From: G965202665 sp965243835
GTDB lineage: Bacteria; Actinomycetota; Acidimicrobiia; Spongiisociales; Spongiisociaceae
Direction of reading: 5' to 3'
Length of the DNA: 64,000 nucleotides
NCBI GenBank assembly: GCA_965243835.1
Contig: OZ251578.1
Span: forward strand, 496,001-560,000
The notes under the pieces were generated by a model. The model was not told the origin of the DNA, did not search any database, and saw only the letters and a list, made by a program, of their open reading frames with translations. The position numbers and the translations under genes are program-made. Below are positions 46,201 through 61,200 of this stretch, one piece after another (the stretch's first letter is position 1; every line of letters begins with the position of its first letter).

Positions 46201-49200
46201 TCCCCGCGTGGTCGGCGTTGACCGATTTGGACAGTTTGGACTTGAGCGGCAACCATCTGTCGGGATATATTCCCGCGTGGTCGGCGTTGACATTGTTGGA
46301 CACTTTGGATTTGAGCGATAATCGTTTGTCCGGGGTCATTCCCGCGTGGTCGGATTTGACTTTTTTGTCGACTTTGGATTTGAGCGGCAACAATCTGTCG
46401 GGGATTATTCCCAATTGGTCGGCTTTGACGTTGTTGGAGAGTCTGGATTTGAGCGATAATCGTTTGTCGGGGACTATTCCCGATTGGTCGGGTTTTGTTT
46501 ATTTGCTGACTTTGGATTTGAGCGGCAACAATCTGTCGGGGGCTATTCCGGCGGCGTCGGCCTTGACTGATTTGCGGGTGTTGAATTTGGGCGGCAACCG
46601 GCTGACGGGGAACATCCCCTCCGCCATCGGCTCCCTCACTTTCCTCACCAGCCTGGACTTGTCCGACAACGACCTGGACGGATCCATCCCCGCCGCGTTG
46701 GGCGGCCTCTCCGACTTGGAGAACTTGAATCTGTCCGGCAACCGGTTGCGCGGCTCCATCCCCGCCGCGTTGGGAAAACTGACCAACCTGCGGAGCCTGC
46801 ATGTGGACGACAACCGGCTGACCGGGACCATCCCGGCCGGGATCGGGGAACTGGCCTACTCGCCGGTCCGCTCCGGCGGCTCCCTGCGCCGGTTCAGCTT
46901 CTGCGGCAACATCTTCGCCGGCGACCTCCCCGGCGGCCTGTTCAGCGGGTGGGTCCGCTTGGAGGATTCGCCCCGCGACTCCGGGTTCGTGCATCCGCCG
47001 TTCCACCCCCGCCGGCCGCTGGCGGACTGCGAACGGGGAGTGCGGTTGAGCGTCGCCGGCCCGGTGGCCGAAAACGCCAGCCCCGCCCCCGAGGTAACCG
47101 TAACCGCCTCCCTGGTGGGTTTCGGCGGCCCCGGCCAGCCCCCCCTGCCCACCGCCCCCACCGCGGTAACGGTGACGGTGACGGACGGAACCGCCGTCTC
47201 TCCCGCGGATTACGCGGCGGTGGAGGACTTTGCGATCACCATCCCCGCCGGCCGGTCCTCCGCTGCCGGAACATTCACTTTCACCCCCAACAACAACTCC
47301 GTGGCCGAGGGGGACGAAACCATTCTCATCACCGCCGCCGCCGGGACGATGGCGGCGGCGGGGACGGAACTGGCGGTAATCGACGACGACCGGATCGCCG
47401 CTACCGCCATTAATTTGACCGTCGACCCCTCCCGGGTGGAGGAAGGATCCGTCACCTCCCTCACGGTTACCGCCTCCCTGCCCGCCGACGCCTTGGCGCG
47501 CAACACGGCCTCCGCCGTGGCCCTGTCCCTGACCGACGGGACGGCCCGGGCCGGAACCGACTTCACCAACGTGACCGGCCAGACGGTGACCATACCCGCC
47601 GGCTCCCGCACCGGGAGCGTCACTTTCGACCTGACCGCCGCCGAGAACTCCGCCGTCGCGGTCGACAAGGCCTTTACCGTCGCCGGAACGTTATCCTCCA
47701 TCACGGTCCGCCCGGCCACGGTGACCATCGCCAACAACGATGTCCCCCCCGACCTGGACCCGGCCATCTGCGACGCCACCGACGTGGTTCCGGCCGGCAA
47801 CCCCAACCTGGCGGTCAACTGCCGGGCCTTGGTGGCCGCTCGCAACCACTGGACCGGCGACCTGGCCAACGCGGGCTTGCCCTCCTCCCATCCGTTGCGC
47901 AGTTGGGACGGGTCCACTTCCATCGCCAGTTGGTCGGGGGTAACCGTTTCCACCCTGGGAAGCGGAACCGAACAGTGGATTACCGGACTGGATCTGTCCG
48001 CCTCCTCCGCCGCCGACCGCATCTCCGGGACCATACCCTCCCTGTCCGGTTTGACCGCCCTCGCCTCCCTGGACTTGTCCGGCAACCACCTGACCGGGCC
48101 CCTCCCGGCTTCCCTGCCGCCCACCCTCACTTCCCTGAACGTGTCCGGCAACCGGCTGACCGGGGGGATCCCCTCCGGGCTGGGCGCCCTCCCCCTCACT
48201 ACTTTCCGTTTCTGCCAAAACAACTTGTCGGGTCTGTTGCCCGCCGCCCTGCGCACCGGAGTTGCCTACGACGCCGCCTATGCCGACTCCTCCGAGAGGG
48301 TGGAGGCCTGCGCCATCGCCCTCACCCTCTCCGTTACCCCCGACTCCGTCGTCGAAGGCCGCCTCCGTCCGGTGACGGTGGAAGCCCGACTCCCGGCCGG
48401 CGTCGCCGCCCCGGAGGGCGGTCTGACGGTAGCGGTGCGCAGCGAGGCCGGAACCGATTCCGGAACCGCCACCCCCGCGGATTTCACCCCCGCCTCCGTC
48501 ACGATTGTCATTCCCGCCGGGGAGCGGACCGCCTCCGCCCGCCTGCCCTTGCAAGTGACGGACGATGTGCGGCAGGAGTCGGCCGAGACCATTTCCATCA
48601 CCGGTTCCGCCGTCGGCTACAACGTCGCCCCGGCTACGGTGACCATTTCCGCCAACGACGCGACGGCGGCTACCGGCGTGGTGTGGAGCCTGGACCGCGC
48701 GGTGGTGGCGGAAGGGGCCTCCGCCTCCGCCTACCAACTGACCCTGACGGCGGCTATCCCCGACGACACCCGCCCCTTTGCCGCCGCCAAGGACGTACGC
48801 CCCGTAGTCGGCGCGGCGGGCGACTCCGCCGTCAGCGGAACCGACTATACCGCGATTGATTTCACCGGCGACAACATGGTGTTGCCGGCCGGCCAACGCC
48901 GGGTTTCTAAGACTTTCACCCTCACCGTTGCCGCCGACAACCTGTTAGAAGGCGACGAAACCCTCACCATTTCCGGCGCGACGGGCGGCGTCAATACGCT
49001 GGTCCCCAATCCCATCTCGGTCACCATCACCGACGAGGACGCGCAGGTTGCGTTGGGGGTGAACACCAGTACGGCGGCGGAGCAGGCCGCCGCCCATAGC
49101 GTGACCGTCGTCGCCGCCGCGTCGCCCGGGATCACCGCCCAACGGCACATAAGGATTCCGCTCACCGTTGTGCCGGACACGGCGCAGGCGGCCGATTTCA

Positions 49201-52200
49201 CCGTTTCCGCTCCCGGTTCCATAGTCATCCCGCAGGGCCAAGGCTCCGGCACGACTTCTTTCAACCTGACCGCCGTCGCCGACTCCGACCAATTGGAACC
49301 GGAGGAGAAGATCCTCGTAACCAGTCCGGCCACCGGCTTCAAGGTACTAAGCCGATCGGGAGCCGTTTACGAGGATTTACGCAATTTGACCGGTATCGGC
49401 ATCAGCCCGGCCGTGATAACCATCCCCGCCTATGACAAAATAGTTACGGTGGATCTTTCCGTGCAGAGAGAAGACCAGAACAACGGCAGTCCCCGAATTT
49501 CTTATAGCAGGCCCCATACGGAGAACGGAATGCCGGTGACTTCCACTGTCACTTTCGCCATGCAGTTCCACTACCCCGGCGGGTCTCCCCATCCCGTCGG
49601 ATTTACAATTCAATCAGGCTCTAGTTCCTCTGGTCTAAACGGCAGTACCGTCGTCAGTAACTTCAACGACCAAGTGGTGAACACCACCCCCCGTTTGGTG
49701 ACCAGCTCCGTTGTCAACGCTCCCTCCGGCGGGTATGCGTTGCGGCTCCCCTCGGCGATCATCGAGGACGACGAGTGGAGCAGCCGTCCCACCGGCATCG
49801 AGCTGACCGTGGACCGGGCGCGGGTGAACGAAGGGGCCGGTACCGCCCAAATCACGGTCACCGCCGCCTTCACCCGGGACGGCGGCTCCCCGGCCGGTTT
49901 GGACGTAGACACCGATGTGCCGGTGGTGATCCGTTCCGGCTCCGCCCTCGCCGGGACCGATTTCCGGCTGGTGGATTCGGGCGGCGACCCGGCCTCCTCC
50001 GAGTTCGCCATTCGGATTCCCTCCGGTGAAACCAGCGCTACTTCCGTCATCAACCTGGCCCTGGTCGCCGACTCCCTGCCGGAAGATGACGAAACCCTGT
50101 GGGCGGCCGCCTCCCGCATCCCCCGTCCCAACGGGTTCGTATTCCGGGACGGCGTGGAACCGGCGGTCTTAACCATCACCGACCACACCCCCATCCTCTT
50201 CCACTTCTCCGTCGGCTCCCTGCGGGTAACGAATGACGATCCCCCGCGCCACATCCCCATCCTCGTCCCCCTTGCTTCCCTGCGCGAGCAACCGGGACAG
50301 ACGGCGGGCGAGCCCCACTACACCTACATCACGGTCACCGCCTCCCTGCCGGCGGGGACCCCGCTCCCCGCCCGGGACCTGGAGATCAGAAACGTGCGCT
50401 TTACGGACGGCTCCGCCGCCGGAGACGACTACACGGCCCCCGCCTCCGTTAATTTGACCATCCCGGCCGGCCAGCGCTCCTCGATTGCCGGTCGAACAAT
50501 CAAGGTGGGTGTGCTCGACGACGACTTGGCCGAAGGTCCGGAAACCATCCGTTTGTCGGCCGCCGCCCCCCTCGGCTACGCCATCGCCGATACGGAGCTG
50601 ACCATCGACGATAACGAAACCGCCGCTACCGGCGTTCAGTTGATCGTCAATCCGAATCCGGTGGCGGAGGCGGCGGGTTCGCAGTCGGTGGGGATAACGG
50701 CCCGGTTGGGGACCTGGACGGCGGCCCCCTCTACATACGCTTATACCAATCATCTGGGCGCGCAGGTTACGATCGCCTGCCCGTTGGACGAGTTCGGGGT
50801 TTCCCGTTGCTCGCATCCCGATCCGGCTGATACCTCGCAGATGATTACGGTGGTGCAACAACCGGTGTTCGCACCGGTGGCTACCCCGATTCCGGTCACC
50901 CATACCCATGCTTACGACCGGTCGGTTTTGGACCCGCAGACCGGGATGATGGTAACCGAGCGGGCGGCGATTTCCTGCGGACCCGACGAGTTGGGGGTGG
51001 GTCGTTGTTCCTATTCGGACGCGGTTGATCCGGCGGCGGACGCGTGCGCGTTGTTTACGGGGCGGGCCACGGCGGTTTGTTCCTATTCGGTCGCCGGGTC
51101 GCGGGTGTCGGTGGCCTATCGGCCGGCGTTGAACGGGACCGCGGGGGTGCGGACGGCGGACACGGAGGTGGAGGCGCGGTGGGGGCCGGCGGCGGCGCAG
51201 TCGTGGTTGGTTCCGGCCATGGCGGGGTCGGACTTCGCGATTCCGGGGCCGTTGCGCATAGTGGTTCCGGCGGGGGAGTTGCAGCGAACGGTTTATGCGG
51301 ATTTGGAGGTGGCCGATGACGGGACGGCGGAGCCGTCGGAGACGTTCAAGTTGTCGGCGGAGGCGACGGGGATGACGGTGTTGGACGCGCCGGTGGTGAT
51401 TGCGGGGAACGCGCAACGCCCCTCGGTTACTTTGCGGGCCGCTCCGGCGTCGGTGGAGGAGTCGGCGGGGACGGTGGCGGTGCGGATAACGGCCAGCATT
51501 GACGGCCAGCTGTCGACCACCGATACCGGCATTGCGGTGTCGGTGGGGACCGAAGACGACTCCGCCGCTGAGGGAGTGGATTACGCGACGGTGCCCGACT
51601 TCTCCCTCGTCATCCCCGCCGGCCGGCCCTCCGCAACCGCGGTGGTGGAGTTGTCGGTGGTCGACGACGGGTTGGCCGAGGGCGTGGAAACGGTGAGCGT
51701 CACCGGAGGGGCCGACCGGGATGACATAACCGACGGCGTCATAACCATCACCGACGACGACGCGGCCGCCCTGCGCTTTACGCTGGACGTAGCGGCGGTG
51801 GAGGAAGATTCGGGAACCACCGAGGTGACGGTGACGGCCGCCCTGGCCGGAGGCGGGGTGCGCGGGGAGGATGTCCCGGTGGCGATCACGGTGACGGGGG
51901 CCGACGCCCTGTACTGCCACCAGGATGACGCGAACGACTTGGTGAATTGCCCATCGCAACCGGGTAAGGCGCAGGCCGGGGACGACTACGCGGCCGTACC
52001 CGACTTCACCATCACCATTCCGGCCGGCCGCTCCCGGGCCGAGGGCTCCTTCAGTTGGACGGTGGTCGACGACCGGTTGCAGGAAGGGGCGGAAAAAGCG
52101 ACGGTGACGGCTACCGCGGGCGATGAGGTCGTCATCCGGGAGTTGGCCATAACCGACAATGACCGGGCCGCGGCCGATTTGGAACTGAATCTGACCCCCG

Positions 52201-55200
52201 CCCTGGGGACCGCGGAGCCGCCCGGCGCCTCCTTCCCGGAACTCGCCGCCCCCCGTCGGCAGGGGGCCGTCGTCCGTTCCTACTCCTACATTGTTACCGC
52301 CGCTCCCGTAGCGGAGCAGGGACTGCTCACCTCGCCTTCCACGGTCACCTTGTCGGTGGGGGAGGGAACCGTCTCGGCCGACGACTACCAGATATCTTTC
52401 CTGCCGGACCAAACAGTGGTGGTCCCGGCGGGTCCGATCGAGGATTTGGGAGCGGATAATCAAGTGCTGGTAACCATCACCCCCGTCGACGACGACCGGG
52501 TGGAGGGCCCCGAGTCGCTGGTGTTGACCGGCGTCGCCTCCGGCGGGCAGAATGTGGCGTCGACGGTTTTGACTATTACCGACACCGCACCCACCGGGAT
52601 TGATTACATTAATATCAGTTTGGACCGCACCGAGGTAGGCGAGGGGGAAGGCTCGGTTCCGTTGCAGGTCACCGCGCAACTGGCGTGCCGCCGGGCGGGG
52701 ATTTGTCCGAGGTTGTCCGAGGCGCGGACGGTGGAGATACAGGTGTCGGAGACTTTGAGCCGGGCCGCGGCCGGTGATGATTTCACCTTGGGGACGGCCT
52801 CGATTACCATCCCGGCGGGGAAATCGGCCGCTTCCGCCGTCGTGCAGTTGCAGGTGTTGGACGACCGGTTGGCGGAAGGCAACGAGTCCATTGCGATTAC
52901 CGGTTCCGCTTTCGGGTATCGGGCGGACCCGGCCACCCTGTTGATCATCGACGACGAACCGGCGATGGGGGAGTTGGATTTGCAGTTCAGCCGGGGAAGC
53001 GCCGGGGAGGGGGCGGGCGCGGTTCCGTTGCTTCTGACCGCCGGTTGGCCGGCCGGAGTGAGCGTGCTGACCGACACCGAGGTGACGGTGATACTGGGCG
53101 GCGGCACGGCGGAGGCCGGGGTCGATTACGAGGTGTTGGAGCGGAGCCGGTTCACGATGACCATTCCCGCCGGTCGTTCCCGCGTCTCGGCCCGCTTGGG
53201 CGAGTTGACCCTGGTGGACGATGAGGTGGCCGAGGGTACGGAAACGTTTGCGGCTCTGGGGTGGGCGCAGGCCCGGGGGGAGGACGTCCGCTCCTATAAG
53301 GTCAACTCGGCCGTTTTGCGCATAACCGACGACGACCCGGCGGAAGTGCGTCTGACGGTGGACACCCCGCACGTCTTGGAAGACGATGATCGCGGGCTTT
53401 TCCTGGATGACCGGGATAAACAATCTACTTGCCTGCCCGGTCCTGAGTTTTGGCAACACGGATCTAGGCAATTTTCGTATGATTTCTGTCGGAGGCCCGA
53501 TAGGACGATTCCGATCACGGTGACCGCTTCCCTGATCGACGGGGAGGGGGCCGGAACGGTGGTGCGGGACCTGGACACAGTGGTGCGGGTGTCGGTCGGA
53601 GCCGAGGAGGACACGGCCGCTTCGGGAACCGACTACGTCGTAACCGAAGGACTGGAGTCGGACGGTTATCTGTACATCGTCATCCCGGCGGGGGAGGCTT
53701 CCGCTACCGGGAACTTCCGGATGGAGGTGACCGACGACAACATGGCGGGCGAGACCGAATGGTCCTCGGTCCCCGCCGACAACGGCAACGCCCGGGTAAA
53801 TATCATCCGCACCGAATCCCTGTCCATAACCGGCGCGGTGGCGGCCGGGCCGGGTCCCGCGCTACTTGCGGTAGTCGACGCCGTAGCAAAGGAGATCTGG
53901 GACTTGGCCGACCTTTTGCCCTCCGCGCAAATTGCGGTAACCGGGGCCGCAGTGGAGATTTGGGACCTGACCGACCTGATGCCCACCGATATCAACTTCA
54001 CACTGTCCACTGCGCGTGTCGCCGAAGGCGACGCCGATCGCACGGTCCCGGTGACGGTCGCCGTTTCCCTGGGATTGCCCCCCATTCCCAAACGGATCCC
54101 GCAACGACGATGTCGATGGTGCGCCGAGCTGATCGACCAAACGCCCGGTCCGCATCGGGACTTGTACACCTTGCCCTACGATTTGACGGTGCCGATTACG
54201 TTCACGGCGGACTTGGACGAGGAGGGGAACCCGTTGCCCGGATGGGCTGCGGCCGGGGTGGATTACGGAACGCCGGTCCCGGTGAATCCCGCCCCCGGGG
54301 AGGCCGGTTTGTCGGTAACCATTCCCGCTGGCCGATCCACGGGAACGACGATGTTCAACCTGCCGCTCATCGGGGACTACGTCACCGAAAACGCGGTGGG
54401 CATCGGCCATTCGGGAAGCGAATGGTTGCGGGTGGGCACCGACTTGCCGGGCTGGACGACGGAGGAGGCGATTTTGGAGATCGTCGACGACGACCCGGCC
54501 CCGGTGTTGCGTTTGGAAGCGGACCGGGAAACCGTAAGCGAAGACGGCGGGACGCAACCGGTGACGCTGACCGCCCGCCTGGTTTCCCCCGACGGTTCTC
54601 CCGGTTCTTTCACCGCTGATTTGCCGTTCGTCCTGCAGGTGGGGGACGCGGGCGACGGCGCCCGCCTGTCCGCCGACGGCGCGGCGGGCCGGCATGATTT
54701 CCGGTTGGGCGCCCCTCCGGTGGATGACGCGCCGACGAACACCCGCGGGGATTGGATTAATTACCGGGTTGCTTCGCCGGAGTTGACGGAGGGCTCGGAG
54801 GCGGACATCGAGTTGCACATCAACACGGCTGTGCAGGCTTTTGGCGAAAAAAGGATAATGGTGTCGGTGGGGGCCGCCGGGGATTCGGCGAGCGCTTCCG
54901 ATTACGAGTTGGTATCGGCCACTTGGCATAACCAGGACCTGCCGGTGACCAACGGGCGGTTTACGGCCACGATCGGCGGAGGCGGGAGCGGGATTACGGT
55001 GACTATGCGGTTGCGGGTGACGGACGACGCCGAGTACGAGGGGACGGAGGTTTTGACTATTTCCGGGACCGCTGCCGGCGCCTGTCATCCGCATACCAAC
55101 TCGTGCGAGGTGGGTTCGGTGCAGTTGGCGATACCGCGCAACGATGAGCCGGTCGTTCTGCCGGAGGCGACGCCGACGAGCGAGCGCGGCGGGTGGGTCA

Positions 55201-58200
55201 ACCTGGAGGCGGACGACCCGCCGCCCCTGACCGAAGGATCGCTGGCGGATGTTCCGTTGCGGGTCACCCTGGCCGCCGCCCGCACGGCCGTCACCACGGT
55301 GACGGTGCAGGTAGGGGCGGATGATGACAAGTTCGGCGTTTACCGGGGTCGGGGAGAAGGGATTCGGGTGTCCCGGTTCAACTCCGAACACCGCGCGCAA
55401 CGGTCCGCCGATTACGAGGTGGTAGGGGTCCGGTTCGGCCCCGACGAACTGACGGTGACCGACGGAGCGTTCGCGGTCCCCATCCCCGCAGGCTCCACGG
55501 AAGCCGTCGTGACCCTGCGGTTGCGGGTGACGGACGACACCGCTTACGAAGGGGCGGAGGTGTTCACCATTTCCGGGTCCACCGCCGACTGCCCCGCGGA
55601 CGGTTCCTGCACGGCGGGCTGGTTGGAGTTGGCGATACCGCGCAACGACCAGCCTCCACTGGGCAACCTGAAAGCGGTGACCATTCCCGCCGGAGAAAGC
55701 TCCGTCTCGGCCACATTCGACCTGCACGTATTGGAAGACAACCTGGACGAGGGCGACGGGGAGGACGTGTTCTTGGGCGCGGCCCGTTTGCCCTTGCCCG
55801 ACCCGCCGGAGCCGGTGCGGGTGCGGATCACCGACAACGATACGGCCTCGGATGTCATCAATTTGAACGTGGCGCAGGCGGGGAGCGGGGGGCAACCGAA
55901 TTGGGTGAACGAGAACGCCGGTTCCGACTTGGATTTGTCGGTGGCCTTGTCCTTCCCCGAAGGCGCCGGGGCCCGTTTGACGGATACGACGGTGATTCTC
56001 TCCTCCGCCGATGGTTCGGCGGGGCCCGCTGATTACAGTTTGCAGTTCCTGGATGCGGACCGGGACGGGCCGCTCTGGCCCGGGCAGGCCGTTATTCCGG
56101 CCGGGGAGACCGGCGTAGTGTGGTTGATGGGCCCCCCGACGGTCCAGTTCGGCAAATACGTTCCCGGCTCGGTGGACTTCGACGTGGTTGACGATGCGGA
56201 GGCGGAAGGCGACGAGACGTTTACCATCAGCGGTTCCGCGCCCGGGTTCCGGGTCGGTTCGGATACGGTGACCATTAAAGATTCGGAGCCGGACGCGATC
56301 GTGCTGACGATCGGCTCCATAGGGTCGGGGAGGAATACGGGGGCGCGGGAGCTGGAGTTGGGCGAGGATGTGAACGCCCGGTTGGCCGATTTGCCGGGCG
56401 GGGTTGCGGGTCCGATTACTTTGCAAGTGCGGGCCGCTTTTCCGGATTCGATAGCGGACGGGGATTTGCCCGCTTCGGATACGGAGATCACGTTGGGCGG
56501 GGCGGACGGGAAGTTGCTGGCCTGGGACGGGGGGTTGTCCCGGCCGGCTACCGGGGGCGAGTACGCGGTGCAGAGCGTGGTTTTGAACACCCGCAACACG
56601 CCCCTGACCTTGACCATCCCGGCTAATACGCGGAGCGCGGTGGGGACCATCCGGGTGTCGATGTTGGACGATTCGGTGGTGGAGGGGACGGAAAACTTCC
56701 AGATTTCTGGTTCCACGACCGATTACAAGGTGTCCCCGGCGGTGGTGCATGTGACGGACAACGATACCGAATTGCCGGTGTTTGACTTGTCGGTTTCCCC
56801 CCGGTTCGTGGCGGAGGGCGTGAGCGGGGAGCAGCAGGTGACGGTTACCGTCACCGCCCGGGGCGCGGCGCGGTTGGGGGCGGATACGGTGGTGCAGTTG
56901 GAGTTGGGGGCGACGGAGCCGGGCGGTCCTGATTACGAGCCGGTGGCGGAGGATGATTTACGGTTGGTGGTGCCGGCGGACGCGGCTAGCGGTTCCGTCA
57001 CTTTCGGTTTGACGTTGGTGGATGACAACGTGGCGGAGGGAGTGTCGTCGACGGCGTACGACGCGGTGACGGTGTCGGGGTCGGCGGTGTCGCCGTTGGG
57101 CGGGGAGCCCCTGCAGGTAACGACGGGGCTGGTGGTGGTTGTGGACAACGATGTGGTGACGCGGGCCATCAGGCTGAGCGCTTCGGTTCCCGAAGGGGGT
57201 TTGCGGGAGGGCGACAAATCCGGGGTGACGGTGCGGGCCGCCTTCCCGGATGGGTCGGCGGTGCGGCCGGTGGACACGACGGTGCTGGTGGAGCCGGGGG
57301 TCGTGACCGGGTCGGTGGGGAATCCGGCGCGGGAGGCGGGGGAGGATGATTACCAATGGCCAGCCGCGGGGGTGCGGGTGGTTATCCCGGCCGGGGAGTT
57401 GTCGGGGGAAACAACCTTTGCCTTGACTTTGACCGATGACCGGTTGAGCGAGCCGGAGGAGATTATTTCCCTGTCCGGGAGGGCCGTCGCTCCCTACCGT
57501 CTGCCTTTCCCGCGGCATCCCGACCGGGAGTTCGCGGTGATCCCCACCACCGTGACCGTGGCCGACAACGATGTGACCCCCTCCTATGTGACCTTGGCGG
57601 TAGCCCCCGCCCCTCCCGCCGCCGACGACGAATCCGGGCCGTCCGGGATGTCCGGGGCCTCCGGGGCGGCGTCTCCGCCCTTTACGGGCATGGTGCGGGA
57701 AGGGGACGAGACGGCCGAGTTCATCGTCACCGCCTATTTCGGGCCGGGAGCGGCCCGTTCCGTGGACACCTTTTTCACCCTCGGTTTGGGAGGACGCTCC
57801 GAACGCACCATTAACCTCGCAACCCCGGACGGGCGGACCATCCGCGACCGGAGAGGCCGCCCGGTCGCGATCACCATCCCCGGCGACACCGCCGTCAAGG
57901 GAACCGATTTCCGCATCGTGGACGACGCGGGCAATCCGGTAACCGACGATCTGGTGGTGGTCATCCCCGCCGGGCGGAGCAGCGGTTCGGCCGCTTTCCG
58001 GCTGGCAGTAACCGACGACTCCTTGGTCGGCGAAGACCCGGAAATCTTGACTATTTACTCCACCGCCCCCGCCCCCGTCGGTTCCAACCCCGAGTTCGAC
58101 GTGGCGCCCGTCACCCTCACCATCATGGACAACGACCAAGCCGGCGTCATCAACCTGACCCTTACCAACGCCGCCGACCAACCACTGGAATCCGTGGACG

Positions 58201-61200
58201 AATCCGCCGGCACCGGGGTGACCGTCAAGGTAACCGCCTCCTTCCCGGGTGGGGGCGTCCTGGCCGCCGACACGGCGGTGGACGTAACCGTGGAGGACGG
58301 GACCGCCTTCGGCAAAGGAGTGGACTACACCGACCAGAGCGACACGCAGACCACCCCGTTGCGTTTGACCATCCCCGCCGGGAGCAACAGCGCGGTCGGC
58401 TCCCTGACTTTGGACCTCATCAACGACGACGACTTCGAAGGCCACGAAACCATCAGCATCGCCGGGACGGTGGCCGGGGCGCAAACCGTCGACTACACGG
58501 TCAACTCCGCCACCCTGACCATCCTCGACGACGAAGCCACCATCAACCTGACGGCGGACACCGACTCCGGTATGCCCAACGACCAAACCACCGTATCGGA
58601 GGCCGACGGCATCATCCCGGTGAGGGTTACCGCCACCCTGCCCGCCACCGCCTCCCTCCCGCCCAGCGCGACGACCATCGCCGTTTCCCTGCAGGAAAGC
58701 GGCGACTCCAACAAGGCCGACAAGGGAACCGGGGCCGACTTCGTAATGGTGGACGCCTCCGGGAACGAGTTGGCCAACGTGGACCTGGTTCTTCCCCTCG
58801 GAGCCCGCACCTCCTCCCCGATTACCCTGCGCCTGAAAGTGAACGACGACCGGACGGTGGAACCCGATGAAACCCTGCTCGTGTCCGGTACCACGGGCGC
58901 CATAGAGGTGATTTCCGTCGCCCTGACCATCGCGGACAACGATGTGGACCTGACCGTGGACGACAACTCGGTGGACGAGGGGTCCACCGACACCATCGTC
59001 GTCACCGCCGCGGTGGGCGAGGCGGCTCCGGCGGGCGGACGCACCGTCAGCCTGGCCGTCGCCTCCGGCGGGGACTTCACGGCCGAGGCCGCCGACTTCA
59101 CGGCCACCCCCGCCTCCTCTCCCTTCGCGGTGGAGATCGCGGCCGGCTCCACCTCCGGGACGGCCGTCTTCGACCTGCAGGCCGTCGACGACACCGCCGC
59201 GGAAGACGCGGAGACGGTGGGAGTCACCGGAACCCTGAGCGGATTCCAAGTGGACCCGGCGACGGTCACCATCGCCGACCAGGACCGGGGGGTCACCCTC
59301 ACCCTGGTCGACTCCGCCGATAACGAAGTGACCTCGGTGGGCGAGGACGATGCGGCCGCAACTTCCCTCAACTTCACCGTCGCCTTGGACGCCGCTTCCT
59401 CCGACCTCACCGGCGCCTTGTCGGTGATGGTGGCCGTGGGGGCCTCCGGTTCCACCGCCGCCGTCGGGGCGAGCGCCGACTACACCCGCTCCGCCTCGTC
59501 GGTCACGGTGACCATCCCGGCCGGGGATCTGACCGCCACCTCCGCCTCCGGCGTATCCATCGACCCCGTTTCCGACGCGGTGGCGGAGGGGGACGAGATC
59601 ATTCGTTTCACCGGGACCGCGACTGGGTTCCAGTCGGCGAACGCCGATTTGACGATCGACGATCCCGATTCGCAGATCTTTTTGACTTTGAACAACGTCA
59701 ATCCGGCGGAGGACGCCGACCCGGCTACTTCCTTCACCGTCACCGCCGCCTACGGTTCTTCGGTTACTTCTTCCACCATCGGGTCGGCTACCGCGGTGGC
59801 GATCACGGCCGCCGGTTCGGGTTCCAAGCCCGCCGATTCCCACGACTTTTCCTACAACGCCACTTCGGTGTCCATTCCGGCGAATGCGTTGACCAGCGGG
59901 GCGCAGGCGCTGGGTTTGACGATTACCGATGACGATCGGGTGGATGACGGGTCGGGGGCGACGAACGCGGAGACGTTGGCGGTGGGCGGCACGCCGCCGT
60001 CCGGTTTCCCGGCTATTTCCCCGGTGACGGTGACCATTTCCGATGACGATCATCGGATCAGCTGGTCGTTCACCCGGTCGTCGGCGGCCTATACGGGAGG
60101 AACGGAAGGGGACAGTTTGGGGTCGGTGATGGGGACCGCTTCCTTCGCCGGGTCGTCATCTGATTTGCCGGCCAATGTGGCGGTTACGTTGGTGATTGAC
60201 GCGGTGGACGACGTAGGTGATTCCACTGATGACGCGGTGACCGCGCAGGCGGCTGATTTGACCGCGCCGGGGAGCCCCATCACGGTTACCATCCCGGCCG
60301 GGTCGACGAGCGCTCCGGCCCGGGCTTTGACCGGTTACGTTTTTGCGCAGGACACGGCCGCCGAGTTGCCGGAGACGGTGTTGGCGGGCGGGTCGGCCGG
60401 CGCTTATCCGGTGGATGACACTCCCCTCACTATCACCGACGACGACTCGGTTATCAGCCTGACCTTCGGCCAGTCGGCGGCGGAGAACTCCGCTCTCGGG
60501 GCGGCGCAGGTGTCCGCCTCCTTCGCTCCCACCGCCGCCACCTCCGATATCACCTCCGCCACCGTTGTGACCCTGTCCTTTGACGCGGGAGGGACGGCCA
60601 CCGCCGCCGCGACCGACTTCACCGCCCCCGGCACGGCGGTTACGGTCAGCATTCCGGGCGGTTCCACCAGCAGCGCTTCCGCGGTTTCCCTGACCGGTTT
60701 GACCGTCAACGACGACACCCGGGCCGAAGGAACCGAAACCATCCGCGTGCGCGGAACCGCCGACAACGCGTTGGCCGTCCCCGACGCCTACCTGCCCATC
60801 GTCGACAGCGACTTGGGGGTCGCGCTTACCGTCGACACGGACAGCGGAACCCCCGGGGATCAGACCGCGCTGGATGAAGACGGGACCCCGGCGGTGCGGG
60901 TGCGGGCCGCTTTCACCACCGCCACCGTCTCCGATTTGTCCTCCGCCACCACCGTGTCGGTCAACGCGGCCCCCTCCGCTACCGCCTCCGCCCTCGGCGG
61001 CGGAACCGACTTCACCCCCGCCCCCTCCGCGGCGGCCATCACCATCGGGGCCAACTCCCTTTCCGGCTCGGCGGTGACCCTCGCCGGGTTGGGGATCAAC
61101 GACGATACCATCGCCGAAGGCTCCGAAACCTTCCGGATTACCGGGACGGTGTCCGGGGCGGCCGCCGGAGGGTCGGCGGCCCCCGTCACCCTCACCATCC

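Noticed and set aside
43848..47006. Very long antisense open frames (about 780-1100 codons) opposite the giant gene, at 40986-43325, 43848-47006, 50169-53471, 53862-56750, 56958-60053 and 60156-63368
   Set aside because: They are low-complexity Arg/Gly/His/Pro translations, lack ribosome sites, and arise because the sense codons are GC-rich and repetitive. They are shadows.
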